DNA of 64,000 nt from Verrucomicrobia bacterium SCGC AAA164-E04 (lineage in GTDB: Bacteria; Verrucomicrobiota; Verrucomicrobiia; Limisphaerales; AAA164-E04). The notes beneath the pieces are model-generated. The model worked only from the letters and a program-made list of their open reading frames with translations, was not told where the DNA came from and did no database searches. Each line of letters starts with the position of its first letter. The stretch's first letter is position 1. The stretch lies in NCBI GenBank assembly GCA_000383715.1, contig KB911950.1, forward strand, positions 151,228-215,227, given 5' to 3'. This document shows, in pieces, positions 18,937 through 29,968 of the stretch. The position numbers were made by a program, and so were the translations under genes.

Positions 18937-19499
18937 GAAACCGATTCCCAATCAATAATGAACAACGTCTGGTTGAGCCCCTCAACGGGTTCATCATTTT
19001 CGAGTTTACTTTGATCGATCTTTATTTTGATTTTGTGGCGCTTGGCCAATCCTTCCAGAATACCAACGACAAACATTTCAAGACCATTACGAGTTGATTC
19101 GTAGATCAAATGTAAACTATTCTTTTCTTCCTTCAAAATACTAAAACTGGGTGGCTCAAGGTTTGGGAAGATCATGGCGACTCGGCGATGAAAATTAGGC
19201 AGGTTTTTCATGAACTCAACAAAACTATTTCCACCTGCATCCATCATTGATCCATAATGTTGAACCGCAATCTCAGTGATCCAGTAATTTCCTAACAATC
19301 TGAGTAACTCTGATGCTGGCTGATTGACAATTTCCGAAGCTGCCACCAGTAGGTCGTAGGTCATGCTATCACTGTAAGATTCATTACTGATGAACATTTC
19401 CACGTCGACATTGGCTCGCATCTTTATCTTGTCCCAAGTTTCTTCGCCGTAGTTTTCTATTATGAGACCCTGAACTGCTTTATTTACCAAACCATACAT
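18933..19499 (-). CDS. H-NOX (heme-nitric oxide/oxygen binding) sensor protein
   Basis: 188 aa: MYGLVNKAVQGLIIENYGEETWDKI; proximal-His region NLPNFHRRVAMIFP; heme-propionate motif YxSxR (YESTRNG). Confidence 0.93.
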   Translation of the reverse strand: MYGLVNKAVQGLIIENYGEETWDKIKMRANVDVEMFISNESYSDSMTYDLLVAASEIVNQPASELLRLLGNYWITEIAVQHYGSMMDAGGNSFVEFMKNLPNFHRRVAMIFPNLEPPSFSILKEEKNSLHLIYESTRNGLEMFVVGILEGLAKRHKIKIKIDQSKLENDEPVEGLNQTLFIIDWESVS

Positions 19500-19990
19500 A
19501 TCGATATTTATACGCTAAGATGAACGATGTTTCGAAAGGAGGTAATCCTTTAAATAATTTTTATAAAATTACCACTTGGTTTTCTTATTGCATAGTCATA
19601 AGGGGCCATTTTTTGAAAAATCTCTCTGATTCCGCTGTTTCTCGGGGGCATCAAAATTCAACTCACAGATCACTCTCCCTTTTTTCTGGCTAGTTCTTCC
19701 AGTTTTTTTGGCATTGTCAGATGGGATGCAAGCAGGTTGGTCTTTGATTTAGTTTATTGCCATGCAAAGTCATCAATGAACTTTTCTCGTCATTCAGTAA
19801 ACATTCCAATTCCTGCTTTCTTGCTAAATTCAACCCCAATTTGCTCCGTCATGCTTGACCCATTGAGAAATATGAAGAGTTTTTGGAGCATTTTTTCAAA
19901 AAAAATTGACGCTACTATGTTTGCTTCCATAGATTCTCTCTTGGATTAAAGTAAGTTGAGTTAAAATTTGAGCAGATTGAGTGATTCAAT

Positions 19991-21118
19991 ATGAGTAGTG
20001 ACGCGACAAAAGGACTTGAAGGAATTGTAGCCGCCAAAACATATCTGAGTGATGTGCGAGGTGATGTGGGGGAATTGATTTACAGGGGGTATGACATCAA
20101 TGAGCTTGCAGGAAACATAGGTTATGAGGAAACGGTTTATCTATTGCATTATGGCAAGCTTCCGAACCAATCTGAACTGAATACTTTGAAAGCTAAGCTT
20201 GTAAGCTACCGTGAACTACCCCAAGGTGTTATAGATTTAATACAATCCTTGCCCAAGGACACTGTTCCGATGAATGCTCTCAGGACTGGTATATCTGCCC
20301 TTGGATGTTTCGACTCCTCATCCGAGGACAACTCTCCGGAATCACTTCAGGAAAAAGCTCTAAAGATCATTGCTCAAATCCCTATTGTCACAGCTTACTT
20401 TCACCTGCATCGGCAGGGGAAATCCATGGTTGAGTCCAGACCTGATTTAAATGAAGCTGCCAATTTTCTCTATCTCATAAATGGCGGCACGGAAGCTGAA
20501 AAGGATAGCGTTGACACCTTGGACATGTGTTACGTGCTTCACGCTGATCATGGAATGAACGCTTCCACTTTTGCTTCAAGGGTAACTGTCGCAACGCTTT
20601 CTGATATTTATTCTGCCGTAACAAGTGCTATTGGGACGCTCAAGGGTCCATTGCATGGTGGAGCCAACGAAGCTGTCATTCGAATGTTGCAGGAAATAGG
20701 TAGCCTCGAAAATGTGGATGCTTTCATCGCTGATTGTCTAGAAAACAAAAAGAAAGTCATGGGCATCGGGCATAGAGTTTACAAAGTGCTGGATCCCAGA
20801 GCAGTGAAATTGCGCAAGATGGTTCTGAAGATGGGGGAGAAGATCTCGGAACCCAAATGGATCCAGATGAGTGACAAAATCGCGGAAATCATGCTCAATA
20901 AAAAAGGCCTTCACGCCAATGTGGATTTTTACTCTGCTAGCGTTTACTACTCCTTGGATATACCAATCGATTTGTTTACACCCATTTTCGCGATCGCACG
21001 AACCTCAGGGTGGACGGCACATGTGTTGGAGCAGATGGCTGACAACCGTTTGATCCGACCACAAAGCGATTACATTGGTCCAGAGGGATTGACCGTGACG
21101 CCCATTGACCAGCGATAA
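19991..21118 (+). CDS. gltA: Citrate synthase
   Basis: GPLHGGANEAV, MGIGHRVYKVLDPRA, VDFYSASVYYSLDIP. Confidence 0.95.
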   Translation: MSSDATKGLEGIVAAKTYLSDVRGDVGELIYRGYDINELAGNIGYEETVYLLHYGKLPNQSELNTLKAKLVSYRELPQGVIDLIQSLPKDTVPMNALRTGISALGCFDSSSEDNSPESLQEKALKIIAQIPIVTAYFHLHRQGKSMVESRPDLNEAANFLYLINGGTEAEKDSVDTLDMCYVLHADHGMNASTFASRVTVATLSDIYSAVTSAIGTLKGPLHGGANEAVIRMLQEIGSLENVDAFIADCLENKKKVMGIGHRVYKVLDPRAVKLRKMVLKMGEKISEPKWIQMSDKIAEIMLNKKGLHANVDFYSASVYYSLDIPIDLFTPIFAIARTSGWTAHVLEQMADNRLIRPQSDYIGPEGLTVTPIDQR

Positions 21119-21217
21119 GCCTCAATGCATGTCTTTCTGCAAGCCGTCTGCCCGATTATTTCCATTGAGTTGCCTACTGCAATCTTGTTTTACCCTGCTT
21201 TTTAAGCGATCGATTTC

Positions 21218-22417
21218 ATGAATATTCACGAATACCAAGCCAAAGAATTATTAGCACGCAACGGCGTCAACGTCCCTTCAGGCAAGGCCTGCAAAAGCAT
21301 CGAAGAAGCTCAAACTGCTGCACAAGCTCTTTTTGACGCTGGGCAGAGCATGCTAGTGATCAAATCGCAGATCCATGCAGGTGGACGCGGCAAGGGGACC
21401 TTCAAGAGTGGCTTTCAAGGGGGAGTGCATCTTTGCAAGAGCGTGGAAGAGACGGTTGAGACGGCAAAAGCCATGTTAGGCGAAGTATTGGTTACCAAGC
21501 AAACAGGTCCTGAGGGGCGCGAGGTGAAAACCCTGCTGGTAGCTAGCGCTGAAAAAATTGTTAAAGAATTGTATCTTGCTGTATTGCTTGACCGCAATAC
21601 TTCCAAGCCCATCGTCATGGCAAGCACTGAGGGGGGAGTGGATATTGAGGAGGTCGCCGAAAAAACGCCTGAAAAGATTGTCAAGGAAACGATAGACCCA
21701 GCGATGGGGATGATGCCTTATCAAGCTCGTAAAATAGCTGCTGCATTGAATCTTCCTTCGTCCCTCACAGGGCAAGCGACCAAACTGCTCATGGGCGTCT
21801 ACAAAACTTTCTGGAGTTGTGATGCCTCTATGGTTGAAATCAATCCACTTTGTATTGTTGAAAATGTGGATGAGACTCAGGGGATTGCTGCGGTCGATGC
21901 AAAAATCTCTCTCGATGATAACGCGCTTTATCGCCACAAGGACATTTTGGAAATGCGGGATCTTGCTGAGGAGGCGCCTCTTGAAATTGAAGCAGGCAAA
22001 TTTGATCTCAATTATATTAAACTCCACGGTAATATAGCTTGTCTTGTCAATGGTGCAGGCTTGGCCATGGCGACGATGGACATCATCAAGCATTATGGTG
22101 GGGACCCAGCTAATTTCCTCGATGTAGGCGGCGGAGCTTCGCGCGAACAGGTCACTGCCGCATTCAAAATCATCCTGAGTGATCCGAATGTGAAAGGTAT
22201 CCTGGTCAATATCTTCGGGGGAATCATGCAGTGCGATGTGATTGCTGAGGGTGTGGTATCTGCCGCCAAAGAAACCAACTTATCGATTCCACTTGTTGTG
22301 CGTCTGGAAGGTAACAATGTTGAGATTGGTAAAAAAATTCTCAACGAATCTGGACTGGAGCTAATCAGTGGAGACTCGATGGCTGATGCAGCTAAGAAAA
22401 TTGTGGCTGTTGTCTGA
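21218..22417 (+). CDS. sucC: Succinyl-CoA ligase (ADP-forming) beta subunit
   Basis: [44 protein letters not shown]. Confidence 0.96.
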   Translation: MNIHEYQAKELLARNGVNVPSGKACKSIEEAQTAAQALFDAGQSMLVIKSQIHAGGRGKGTFKSGFQGGVHLCKSVEETVETAKAMLGEVLVTKQTGPEGREVKTLLVASAEKIVKELYLAVLLDRNTSKPIVMASTEGGVDIEEVAEKTPEKIVKETIDPAMGMMPYQARKIAAALNLPSSLTGQATKLLMGVYKTFWSCDASMVEINPLCIVENVDETQGIAAVDAKISLDDNALYRHKDILEMRDLAEEAPLEIEAGKFDLNYIKLHGNIACLVNGAGLAMATMDIIKHYGGDPANFLDVGGGASREQVTAAFKIILSDPNVKGILVNIFGGIMQCDVIAEGVVSAAKETNLSIPLVVRLEGNNVEIGKKILNESGLELISGDSMADAAKKIVAVV

Positions 22418-22470
22418 AACTGAGCCATTACGCACCCTCTTCATAAAAAATTTCAAAACAAGAATCGAAT

Positions 22471-23361
22471 ATGGCAATTTTAGTCACTCCCGAAACAAAA
22501 GTTTTAGTCCAAGGCATTACAGGTTCGTTTGGTGGACGGCACGCACAACTGAGCCTGGAATACGGCTCGCAAATCGTGGCAGGGGTGACCCCTGGTAAAG
22601 GCGGGCAAACCTTCGAAGACAAAGTCCCAGTGTTTGACACGGTTGCTCAAGCGGTAGCTGAAACAGGAACAACTACTTCTGCGGTTTTTGTTCCACCGCC
22701 ATTTGCCGCTGATGCCATTCTTGAGGGTGTGGACGCGGGACTTGATCTTGTAGTCTGCATCACCGAAGGAATACCTGTTAATGACATGGTGAAGGTGAAA
22801 CGTGCACTGGAGGGAAGTAAAACCCGACTGATAGGTCCCAACTGCCCAGGCATAGTCACTCCAGGCGACGGTAAACAGTCCTCTGGAGGATGTCGCATTG
22901 GTATTGCGCCGGGGTATATCCATAAAAAAGGTAATATCGGCGTTGTTTCTCGCAGTGGAACTTTAACTTACGAAGCCGTCTGGCAGTTGACTTGCCGGGG
23001 AGTGGGGCAATCGACTTGCGTGGGTATCGGAGGAGATCCGGTCAATGGTACTTCACATCTTGATGTGATCAAGATGTTCAACGATGACCCTGATACACAC
23101 GGTATCATTATGATCGGTGAAATTGGTGGTTCAGCGGAGGAAGAAGCGGCTGCTTGGATCCGTGACAACTGCAAAAAGCCAGTCGCAGGATTCATTGCGG
23201 GAACGACGGCACCTCCCGGGCGACGCATGGGCCACGCTGGAGCAATTGTCAGCGGTGGGAAAGGAACGGCAGAAGCAAAAATTGAAGCCTTCCGTGAAGC
23301 GGGGATTCAAGTAGCTCAAACACCCTCAGAAATGGCTGACGTCCTGCTCAAGGTGATGTAA
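22471..23361 (+). CDS. sucD: Succinyl-CoA ligase (ADP-forming) alpha subunit
   Basis: [52 protein letters not shown]. Confidence 0.96.
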   Translation: MAILVTPETKVLVQGITGSFGGRHAQLSLEYGSQIVAGVTPGKGGQTFEDKVPVFDTVAQAVAETGTTTSAVFVPPPFAADAILEGVDAGLDLVVCITEGIPVNDMVKVKRALEGSKTRLIGPNCPGIVTPGDGKQSSGGCRIGIAPGYIHKKGNIGVVSRSGTLTYEAVWQLTCRGVGQSTCVGIGGDPVNGTSHLDVIKMFNDDPDTHGIIMIGEIGGSAEEEAAAWIRDNCKKPVAGFIAGTTAPPGRRMGHAGAIVSGGKGTAEAKIEAFREAGIQVAQTPSEMADVLLKVM

Positions 23362-23391
23362 TCGCTATCTCATTTCACATCCTTGTATTTC

Positions 23392-23426
23392 AGGGCCATC
23401 GGATTGATTTCTGGTGGCCCTTTTTG
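23392..23426 (+). terminator. Rho-independent terminator downstream of sucD
   Basis: agggcca (23392-23398) ... tggccct (23415-23421) followed by tttt; immediately after sucD stop. Confidence 0.75.
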
Positions 23427-23488
23427 TTCAAATTAACCACTGATCCATCATTCCCAAATCAAATGGAATCTGTTACACCGTTTATCGG

Positions 23489-24319
23489 ATGCAGATCATT
23501 GACTTCATTCTTAATATAGCAGCCTGGATACTATGGGTGAATGGGTGGATGCAACTCCACAACCCGACCGAGATTCAGCGCCCATTGACCCTATTGGGAA
23601 CTTTGGTGGGGCCTTCTCGTCGCATCGGGAGCGCATGGATATATTTTGGTGGCTTCCTTTTGATTTTGCTGGTCAAAGCCCTGCTGCTGCATTACCTGGG
23701 AGCCCCCATTGATCCAACCCTGTCAATGAATTTCATGTTGCTGATGGTTTATTTCAAGACAGCAAGTTTGAGTTCGATGTTTTGGATGGCAGTGGCCAGT
23801 TTTCTGAAATTCGCAATGATTGCCTATATCTGGCTCTGGTTCTTATCACGTGTCAGCCCCAGAAATGGTGCCGAAAATATCGTTAACGGTCTGGGGGCTT
23901 CACTGGGATTCCTTCAAAGCAAACACTGGCTGATACAGGTTTTGGTTCTCCTCACCTTCGGTTTCATAGGATGGGTTTTTCTAGCTGTGGTTTTTGGCTG
24001 GTTGGGTATTTTGCCAGCGGTCAGCGATGTTCCACATTTGTTATGGCAAGCCCTTTGTATTTCCATCAGCGCCTGGCTTGGCCTTTACTATCTCATCATC
24101 CTCTTGATGTTGCTTTACCTCATCCATAGTTACGTGCACTTGGGCAATTGGGAAGGCTGGGAATGGATTGATGAGGTAGCCGGGAAATTGTTGTCGCCTC
24201 TGTCCCGTTTCCCTTTCCAATGGGCCCGTATTGATTTTGCACCTCTGGTGATCTTGTTGCTCAACTGGTGCATTTACCTCTCTTGTGATTATCTTATCCT
24301 TTTGGTCTATCAAGGGTGA
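23489..24319 (+). CDS. Integral membrane protein, possibly YggT-like
   Basis: Highly hydrophobic 276 aa ORF; C-terminal LLSPLSRFPFQWARIDFAPLVILLLNW resembles YggT family. Confidence 0.7.
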   Translation: MQIIDFILNIAAWILWVNGWMQLHNPTEIQRPLTLLGTLVGPSRRIGSAWIYFGGFLLILLVKALLLHYLGAPIDPTLSMNFMLLMVYFKTASLSSMFWMAVASFLKFAMIAYIWLWFLSRVSPRNGAENIVNGLGASLGFLQSKHWLIQVLVLLTFGFIGWVFLAVVFGWLGILPAVSDVPHLLWQALCISISAWLGLYYLIILLMLLYLIHSYVHLGNWEGWEWIDEVAGKLLSPLSRFPFQWARIDFAPLVILLLNWCIYLSCDYLILLVYQG

Positions 24320-24366
24320 TGACATAGGTCTCCATCTCATGAGTCGGCCCTGTTGACCTCGTGTTA

Positions 24367-26580
24367 TTACTTCGTCATGACGACAAATCTTTCAAGTTCG
24401 CCAAACATGGCTTTCTGGTTTTGATTGGTTACTGTTTCCTCCAGATTCAATTGGCCATCGTTCGCTTTTGAGACTTTGAATTGGCGCCTGCGGGATGCTC
24501 CTTCTTCGTATTTAAAAGTCTGTCCATCGTCTTCATAGAGGTCGCCTATGCCTGGTTCAGTGCCATACCATCGTACCTCCAGTGAATGACCAATGGCACG
24601 CTTGACCTGATTGACGGAATCGCTCAGCATCGGGATCACTGCGCCATCTTTGACAAACAGCGGGATACGATCACCAAGTTCAGCGGCAGTCACTGAAATA
24701 GTCTCACCATTGCCTGCGAAATTACCCGAATAAAAATGATACCAATTTCCATGAGGTAGCTGAACCTCACGTCTGGTTGCCTGGTTTTCATAAAACGGTG
24801 CAACCAAAATGGAAGGACCGAACATATATTGATCAGTCTTCTCGACGCGGCGATCCATCGCGTAAGGATTCATTTCACTATCAAGTTTTCCTTCAATTAC
24901 TGTCTCATTTCCACCTGCAAATCCATCTTCTAATATCATTGCTCGGACCGGTGGGATGCCTCTGAAATGGTAATCGGCAAAAGCGGTGTAAAGGTAGGGT
25001 AGCAAGCGCATGCGAAGCTGAATGACATCTCTGACCGCATTCGTCACCTTTTCGTAACTCCATGGCTTTTTTCCCGATGACCAAGCGTTTAATTGAGCCA
25101 TGGCAGAGAAACAGACGGTTTGCATTCGGTTCAACCATTCGCGATCACTTCGAGCCGAACGGGCCTCAGGGGTCCATAATATTCCGCAGAGACTTGAAGT
25201 TGAAATTCCTGTCAGATATTCACGATGGTTGTAGGCGTCGCTGTAGATGACGAATGGATACCCCGATGCGGCGCCATTGCCGGCTCTCACCAGGCCGTAT
25301 GTGCGCACATTGCGTTTTTTGAAGAGGTCCGTATAGAGCATGTTCTGCATGAGTAATCCATATGATTGCCGCATCGCTTCACCGGAGACGCCCGAAGGGA
25401 AGGTTGCATGGTCCGGCCAGAGCCAGAAATCGTACCCGTCCACTTCATCGATTTTGTAACCGCTGACACCAATGCTGATATGATCCTCGTGATGTTGATC
25501 GGTCAACAGGCGCCGTGCCTGTGGGAGGGTGTAGTCAGGCACCAGCCCAAGCCAAACCAGATGGGAGCCTGAAAGTGGATACATAGATTCGTAGAGACGG
25601 CTGCTCTTGGAAATATAAGGGTTCTCCCACAGGTTCAAACGAATCCCCTTGTCCAGTAATTCACGTGTAAATGTTGCGGGATCAGGAAAGCGTTTTTTTT
25701 GCCATTCGAAGGTGCAAGGATAAGATTTTGTCATCCATCCAGGCTCCAGCCCGACAACATCGATGGGGAAGTTGCGTTCCTCAAAGTCCTCCAGTTCCTC
25801 TTTCACCTGATCCGCGTTGAAAGTTGCATGCACGCGATGCCAGAACCCCAGTCCCCATAGAGGGGGAAGGGCCCCGCCGCCATGGAACAGGTTATACCGC
25901 TGAACGACTTCCAATATTGAGTTGCCGGAAAAGACAATCAACTCAAGTCCCGGACTGTTTACCTGAGCCTCCACGGCATCCCCTGGTGGTTGAGCCAACC
26001 ATGGTCCCGGTTGAGGTTCGTCGGACGGAGGATTTCGATCTACCTCCGGCGGATTACGCAGGGAATCTTTTCGATTGCCCACTTGATTGTAAATTTTCAG
26101 GAATCTGGCTGTATTGAAGAACACTCCGTAACCTTTGCTGGAAATGTAAAAAGGTACCGGCGCATGCGTCCGGCCGCCGCCTTTGCTCCAGTGATCCACG
26201 TTGAGGGTCATGACCTTGCGCGAATGCTTGATGCCATCGAGTTGAAGTCCGAATCCATAAAGAGTTTCATCTTCATCGGTCGGGATCCGGACCATTACCT
26301 TTTCGCTCGAGTCCAGATGAAACGAAATGGTCTTTGAGGAAAATGGAAACGCAGCATCGGAGAGCGCATTCAATGCATTGAGTCTCGGGGGAGCGGCTGC
26401 GAGATCCGAATAGCGGATTTCATTCTCCAGATTGCCTATTTCAGCTCGCCACACACCGCGTGCGACCTTATTCCAGGAAGTGAGTGGGGAAAGATCACCG
26501 AGATCTGCGGCATGGTGGGAGCTGTGCCCGAGGAAAATCACTGCGCCAATGATGATGGAGGCGATTGGAGGGGTTTTCAT
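24367..26580 (-). CDS. GH31-family alpha-glucosidase/alpha-xylosidase
   Basis: GYGVFFNT, LPPLWGLGFWHR, FPIDVVGLEPGWM, KIDEVDGYD, C-terminal DLYEDDGQTFKYEEG. Start at MKTPPIASI (signal peptide) preferred. Confidence 0.92.
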   Translation of the reverse strand: MKTPPIASIIIGAVIFLGHSSHHAADLGDLSPLTSWNKVARGVWRAEIGNLENEIRYSDLAAAPPRLNALNALSDAAFPFSSKTISFHLDSSEKVMVRIPTDEDETLYGFGLQLDGIKHSRKVMTLNVDHWSKGGGRTHAPVPFYISSKGYGVFFNTARFLKIYNQVGNRKDSLRNPPEVDRNPPSDEPQPGPWLAQPPGDAVEAQVNSPGLELIVFSGNSILEVVQRYNLFHGGGALPPLWGLGFWHRVHATFNADQVKEELEDFEERNFPIDVVGLEPGWMTKSYPCTFEWQKKRFPDPATFTRELLDKGIRLNLWENPYISKSSRLYESMYPLSGSHLVWLGLVPDYTLPQARRLLTDQHHEDHISIGVSGYKIDEVDGYDFWLWPDHATFPSGVSGEAMRQSYGLLMQNMLYTDLFKKRNVRTYGLVRAGNGAASGYPFVIYSDAYNHREYLTGISTSSLCGILWTPEARSARSDREWLNRMQTVCFSAMAQLNAWSSGKKPWSYEKVTNAVRDVIQLRMRLLPYLYTAFADYHFRGIPPVRAMILEDGFAGGNETVIEGKLDSEMNPYAMDRRVEKTDQYMFGPSILVAPFYENQATRREVQLPHGNWYHFYSGNFAGNGETISVTAAELGDRIPLFVKDGAVIPMLSDSVNQVKRAIGHSLEVRWYGTEPGIGDLYEDDGQTFKYEEGASRRRQFKVSKANDGQLNLEETVTNQNQKAMFGELERFVVMTK

Positions 26581-26712
26581 GATCATGGTGTCCTTAATAA
26601 TAACGCGCTTGCCGATTGCTGTTAAGCGCATTTTGTTTTCATTACCACAAAACCGTCCCTACATGGTTCCTTGAATCGTTAAATTGCGAGGGTTAGTATC
26701 TAAAATACAACC

Positions 26713-27921
26713 ATGATAAAGATGATCAATTTTTCCATGGTGGTTTGTTTTTTGTTGGCAATTCAAGTCAGCGCTGCCAGCCGCCATGAGCCGGATGTGC
26801 TTCCATTGGGACGTGCATACTTTGATCTTCGGGATGGACTGCAGAACTGCCACTTTCAATTTGATCGAAAGAAAGCGGGTCGCATTGCTTTTCTTGGAGG
26901 ATCGATTACCGCCGGCGGTGGTTGGCGTGATCATACAATGAACTATTTTCGGAAACGGTTTCCCGAGACTGAATTTGAGTTCATCGGAGCCGGAATCAGT
27001 TCGATGGGATCCGTCCCACACGCATTTCGCTTGGAGCGTGACGTCTTCTTGAACGGGCCAGTGGACTTATTGTTTGTAGAGGCGGCGGTTAATGATACTT
27101 CAAACACCTCGGAGATATTGCATATGTTGCGCGGTATGGAGGGTGTCGTAAGGCACGCACGCTCGATCAATCCATTGACCGATATCGTACATCTTCATTT
27201 TGTCATGCCTGCGCACATGGTCGATTACAAGAAAGGCAAGACCCCTGATTCAATCGAGCAGCATGAAAAAGTCGCTTCGGCTTACGGCAACCCGACATTG
27301 AACCTATCTCTGGAGGTCACTGACCGCATTCAGGCGGGTGAATTCACTTGGAATGAAGATTTCAAAAACCTGCACCCATCTCCCTTCGGCCATCGGCTTT
27401 ATGCCAACAGCATCGCGCGTATGTTCAATATCGCCTTTCAAAAGCCTTTGTCCAGTGTGGTAAAACCGCATGCACTACCAGACTTTGTGGATAGAAAAAG
27501 CTATGTCAATGGGCGTTTAGGGAGTATTTCCAGCGTGCATCATCTCAAAGGTTTTACATGGAACCCGACATGGAAGCCTATTGACAAGAAAGGTACTCGG
27601 GCTGGCTTTGTTCATGTTCCCGCCCTTGTTTCTACACAAACGGGAGCCAGTTTTGAATTTGATTTCAATGGCACTGGGGTGGGGTTGTTCATTACCTCAG
27701 GTCCCGATGCCGGGCGCGTTGAATTCAACATCGACAACGCCGGATTTCGTCCATTGGAGACATTCACACGCTGGAGTCGAAGTCTCCACCTCCCCTGGGC
27801 TGTGATACTCGACGATGGGCTGGAGAACGGTCCGCATCATGTCAGGATACGTATTGCCGAAGAACACCATCCGGATTCGAACGGAACGGCGCTGCGGGTG
27901 TTTCATCTCCTGTTGAATTAA
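26713..27921 (+). CDS. Secreted SGNH/GDSL-like hydrolase
   Basis: RIAFLGGSITAGGGWRDHT (block I), DLLFVEAAVNDT, KNLHPSPFGHRLYA. Confidence 0.85.
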   Translation: MIKMINFSMVVCFLLAIQVSAASRHEPDVLPLGRAYFDLRDGLQNCHFQFDRKKAGRIAFLGGSITAGGGWRDHTMNYFRKRFPETEFEFIGAGISSMGSVPHAFRLERDVFLNGPVDLLFVEAAVNDTSNTSEILHMLRGMEGVVRHARSINPLTDIVHLHFVMPAHMVDYKKGKTPDSIEQHEKVASAYGNPTLNLSLEVTDRIQAGEFTWNEDFKNLHPSPFGHRLYANSIARMFNIAFQKPLSSVVKPHALPDFVDRKSYVNGRLGSISSVHHLKGFTWNPTWKPIDKKGTRAGFVHVPALVSTQTGASFEFDFNGTGVGLFITSGPDAGRVEFNIDNAGFRPLETFTRWSRSLHLPWAVILDDGLENGPHHVRIRIAEEHHPDSNGTALRVFHLLLN

Positions 27922-27999
27922 GCTTTGTATTGATGGGGGTTTTTCCTGTTCAGAGTCTTTAGCTTGTTCGCAGAGCACTCTCATTCTAACCTTTCAAAC

Positions 28000-29796
28000 A
28001 TGTCATTGTTGAAAATTTCAGGCCTCTCCTTGCTCTGGTGCTGTCATTGCCTTTTTGCTCAGGACGAAATCTTAAAAGATCGGAATGTGGTGACTGGTGA
28101 CGGAGATGGTTTTGAAGCACTCGTCAATGATTACTTCGACGAATTGGCCCGGCTTTCACCCGTCTGGGCAACGGGCATTGGAGATCATCGGTATGACGCA
28201 TTCATAGATGATGTCAGTGAGCAAGGCCGCGAACGAAGACGGCAGTTGCAATTGGATCTTTTACAGCGAATCGAGACTCTTTCCAGAGGGAGGCTTTCGA
28301 GAGCTGAGCAAGTTGATCTTGCGATACTGCGGCATCATTTAAAAACGTCTGTATGGCGTCATGACATCTTGCAGGAATGGGCTTGGAATCCGCTGCGTTA
28401 TTCGGGACTGGCGGGGGATGCTGTTTACGGTCTGATGGCGCGTGAGTTTGCGCCTTTACCGGATCGGCTTCGTTCCGCCACCTCCAGGCTTTTGCAACTG
28501 CCTGCGCTCCTGGAGCAGGCCCGGTCCGTACTCATCCCTTCTCGCGTGCCGCGTGCTCATGCTGAAACCGCTATTGGACAGAATCGCGGTATATTAGCAA
28601 TCATCAAAAACACCATTCAACCGCACCGCTCAGCATTGAAGCCAAAGGACAGGCGAGATCTCACCGGGGCCATTGAGGTGGCTCGTCAGGCGGTTGAGGA
28701 ACATCAACAATGGCTGGAGAATCACTTGTTACCCAAGGCGGCAGGGAACTATCGACTGGGGGCGACCTTATATGATCAAAAACTTGAGCAAACGCTGCAG
28801 TCTTCTTTGACACGGCAACAGATCAAGGAGCGGGGTAAAAAGCAAATACGTGCATTGCATGATCGTATGTTCGAGATTGCCAGAAACGTGTATTTAAAGC
28901 GTTTTCCCTACACACAGTTTCCAAGGCGACCGTCACGGGCTTACAAAAAATCAATCATTCGAGCCTGCCTTGAGTTAGCCTGTCAGGACAGGCCAAGTGC
29001 CGAAGGCGTGGTGGCTGCCGTCAATGAATCTGTTCGATTGACCCGTCAATTCCTGACTGAAAACGACATTGTCACCTTGCCTGAGGATCCCATGGAAATT
29101 ATTGTCATGCCGGAATTTCGTCGTGGAGTTTCACTCGCCTATTGTGATTCCCCTGGCCCTTTAGAAAAAGGGTTGAAGACCTTCTATGCCGTTTCTCCAC
29201 CACCGGCTTCCTGGACAGAAGAACAGGTTGCCTCCCATCTGCGTGAGTACAATCGTCGGTCGTTGCATAATCTCACGGTCCATGAAGCCATGCCTGGTCA
29301 TTTCGTTCAACTCGCCCATGCCAATCGAAACCCCCGCAGGATTCGATCGGTTCTGGGGTCGGGTACCTTTGTAGAAGGATGGGCAGTTTACAGTGAGTGG
29401 ATGATGTGTGAGGAAGGTTTCCTCAAGGATGATCCCTTGATGCGCTTGGTCGTTCTGAAATGGTACTTGAGAGATGTGACCAACGCCTTACTTGACCAGG
29501 CAATACACGTTGACGGAATCGAAAAGCAAGAGGCGATGCGCCTGATGATGGAAGATGCGTTTCAAGAGGAGCGTGAAGCGGACGGAAAATGGCGAAGAGC
29601 TCAATTGACCTCAGCTCAATTATCTACCTATTTCGTCGGTTATCTGGAACATGTGGATCTTCGCTCTGAAGTGGAAGCCGAGTGGGATGGTCATTTCGTG
29701 CTGAAGGAATACCATGATCAGTTATTATCCTTCGGTTCCATTGCTATAAAATACGTCCGCGCCCTCATGCTGGATTCAGGAATTCCAAAGGGATGA
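28000..29796 (+). CDS. Secreted DUF885 family protein
   Basis: LARLSPVWATGIGDHRYD; NLTVHEAMPGHFVQLAHA; FVEGWAVYSEWMM (HExxH-like DUF885 motifs). ATG at 28000 gives a signal peptide. Confidence 0.9.
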   Translation: MSLLKISGLSLLWCCHCLFAQDEILKDRNVVTGDGDGFEALVNDYFDELARLSPVWATGIGDHRYDAFIDDVSEQGRERRRQLQLDLLQRIETLSRGRLSRAEQVDLAILRHHLKTSVWRHDILQEWAWNPLRYSGLAGDAVYGLMAREFAPLPDRLRSATSRLLQLPALLEQARSVLIPSRVPRAHAETAIGQNRGILAIIKNTIQPHRSALKPKDRRDLTGAIEVARQAVEEHQQWLENHLLPKAAGNYRLGATLYDQKLEQTLQSSLTRQQIKERGKKQIRALHDRMFEIARNVYLKRFPYTQFPRRPSRAYKKSIIRACLELACQDRPSAEGVVAAVNESVRLTRQFLTENDIVTLPEDPMEIIVMPEFRRGVSLAYCDSPGPLEKGLKTFYAVSPPPASWTEEQVASHLREYNRRSLHNLTVHEAMPGHFVQLAHANRNPRRIRSVLGSGTFVEGWAVYSEWMMCEEGFLKDDPLMRLVVLKWYLRDVTNALLDQAIHVDGIEKQEAMRLMMEDAFQEEREADGKWRRAQLTSAQLSTYFVGYLEHVDLRSEVEAEWDGHFVLKEYHDQLLSFGSIAIKYVRALMLDSGIPKG

Positions 29797-29968
29797 TCCA
29801 GAGACATGTCTTCTTCCTGAAGCACAACCCTCAAGTGCTGGATGCTTGATTGTCTCTCAGCGTGACAATAACAATTTGAATCGACAGCCTCTCCCCCTTG
29901 CTGAGATGGGGGCATCACCAAAGAACTTGGTTTCATGGTGAATCAATATTCGACCCGCAAAAGGTATT

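Noticed and set aside
19500-19990. Possible small gene (19737..19949) between the H-NOX gene and gltA
   Set aside because: 70 aa ORF has no family resemblance and sits in an AT-rich intergenic/promoter-like region.
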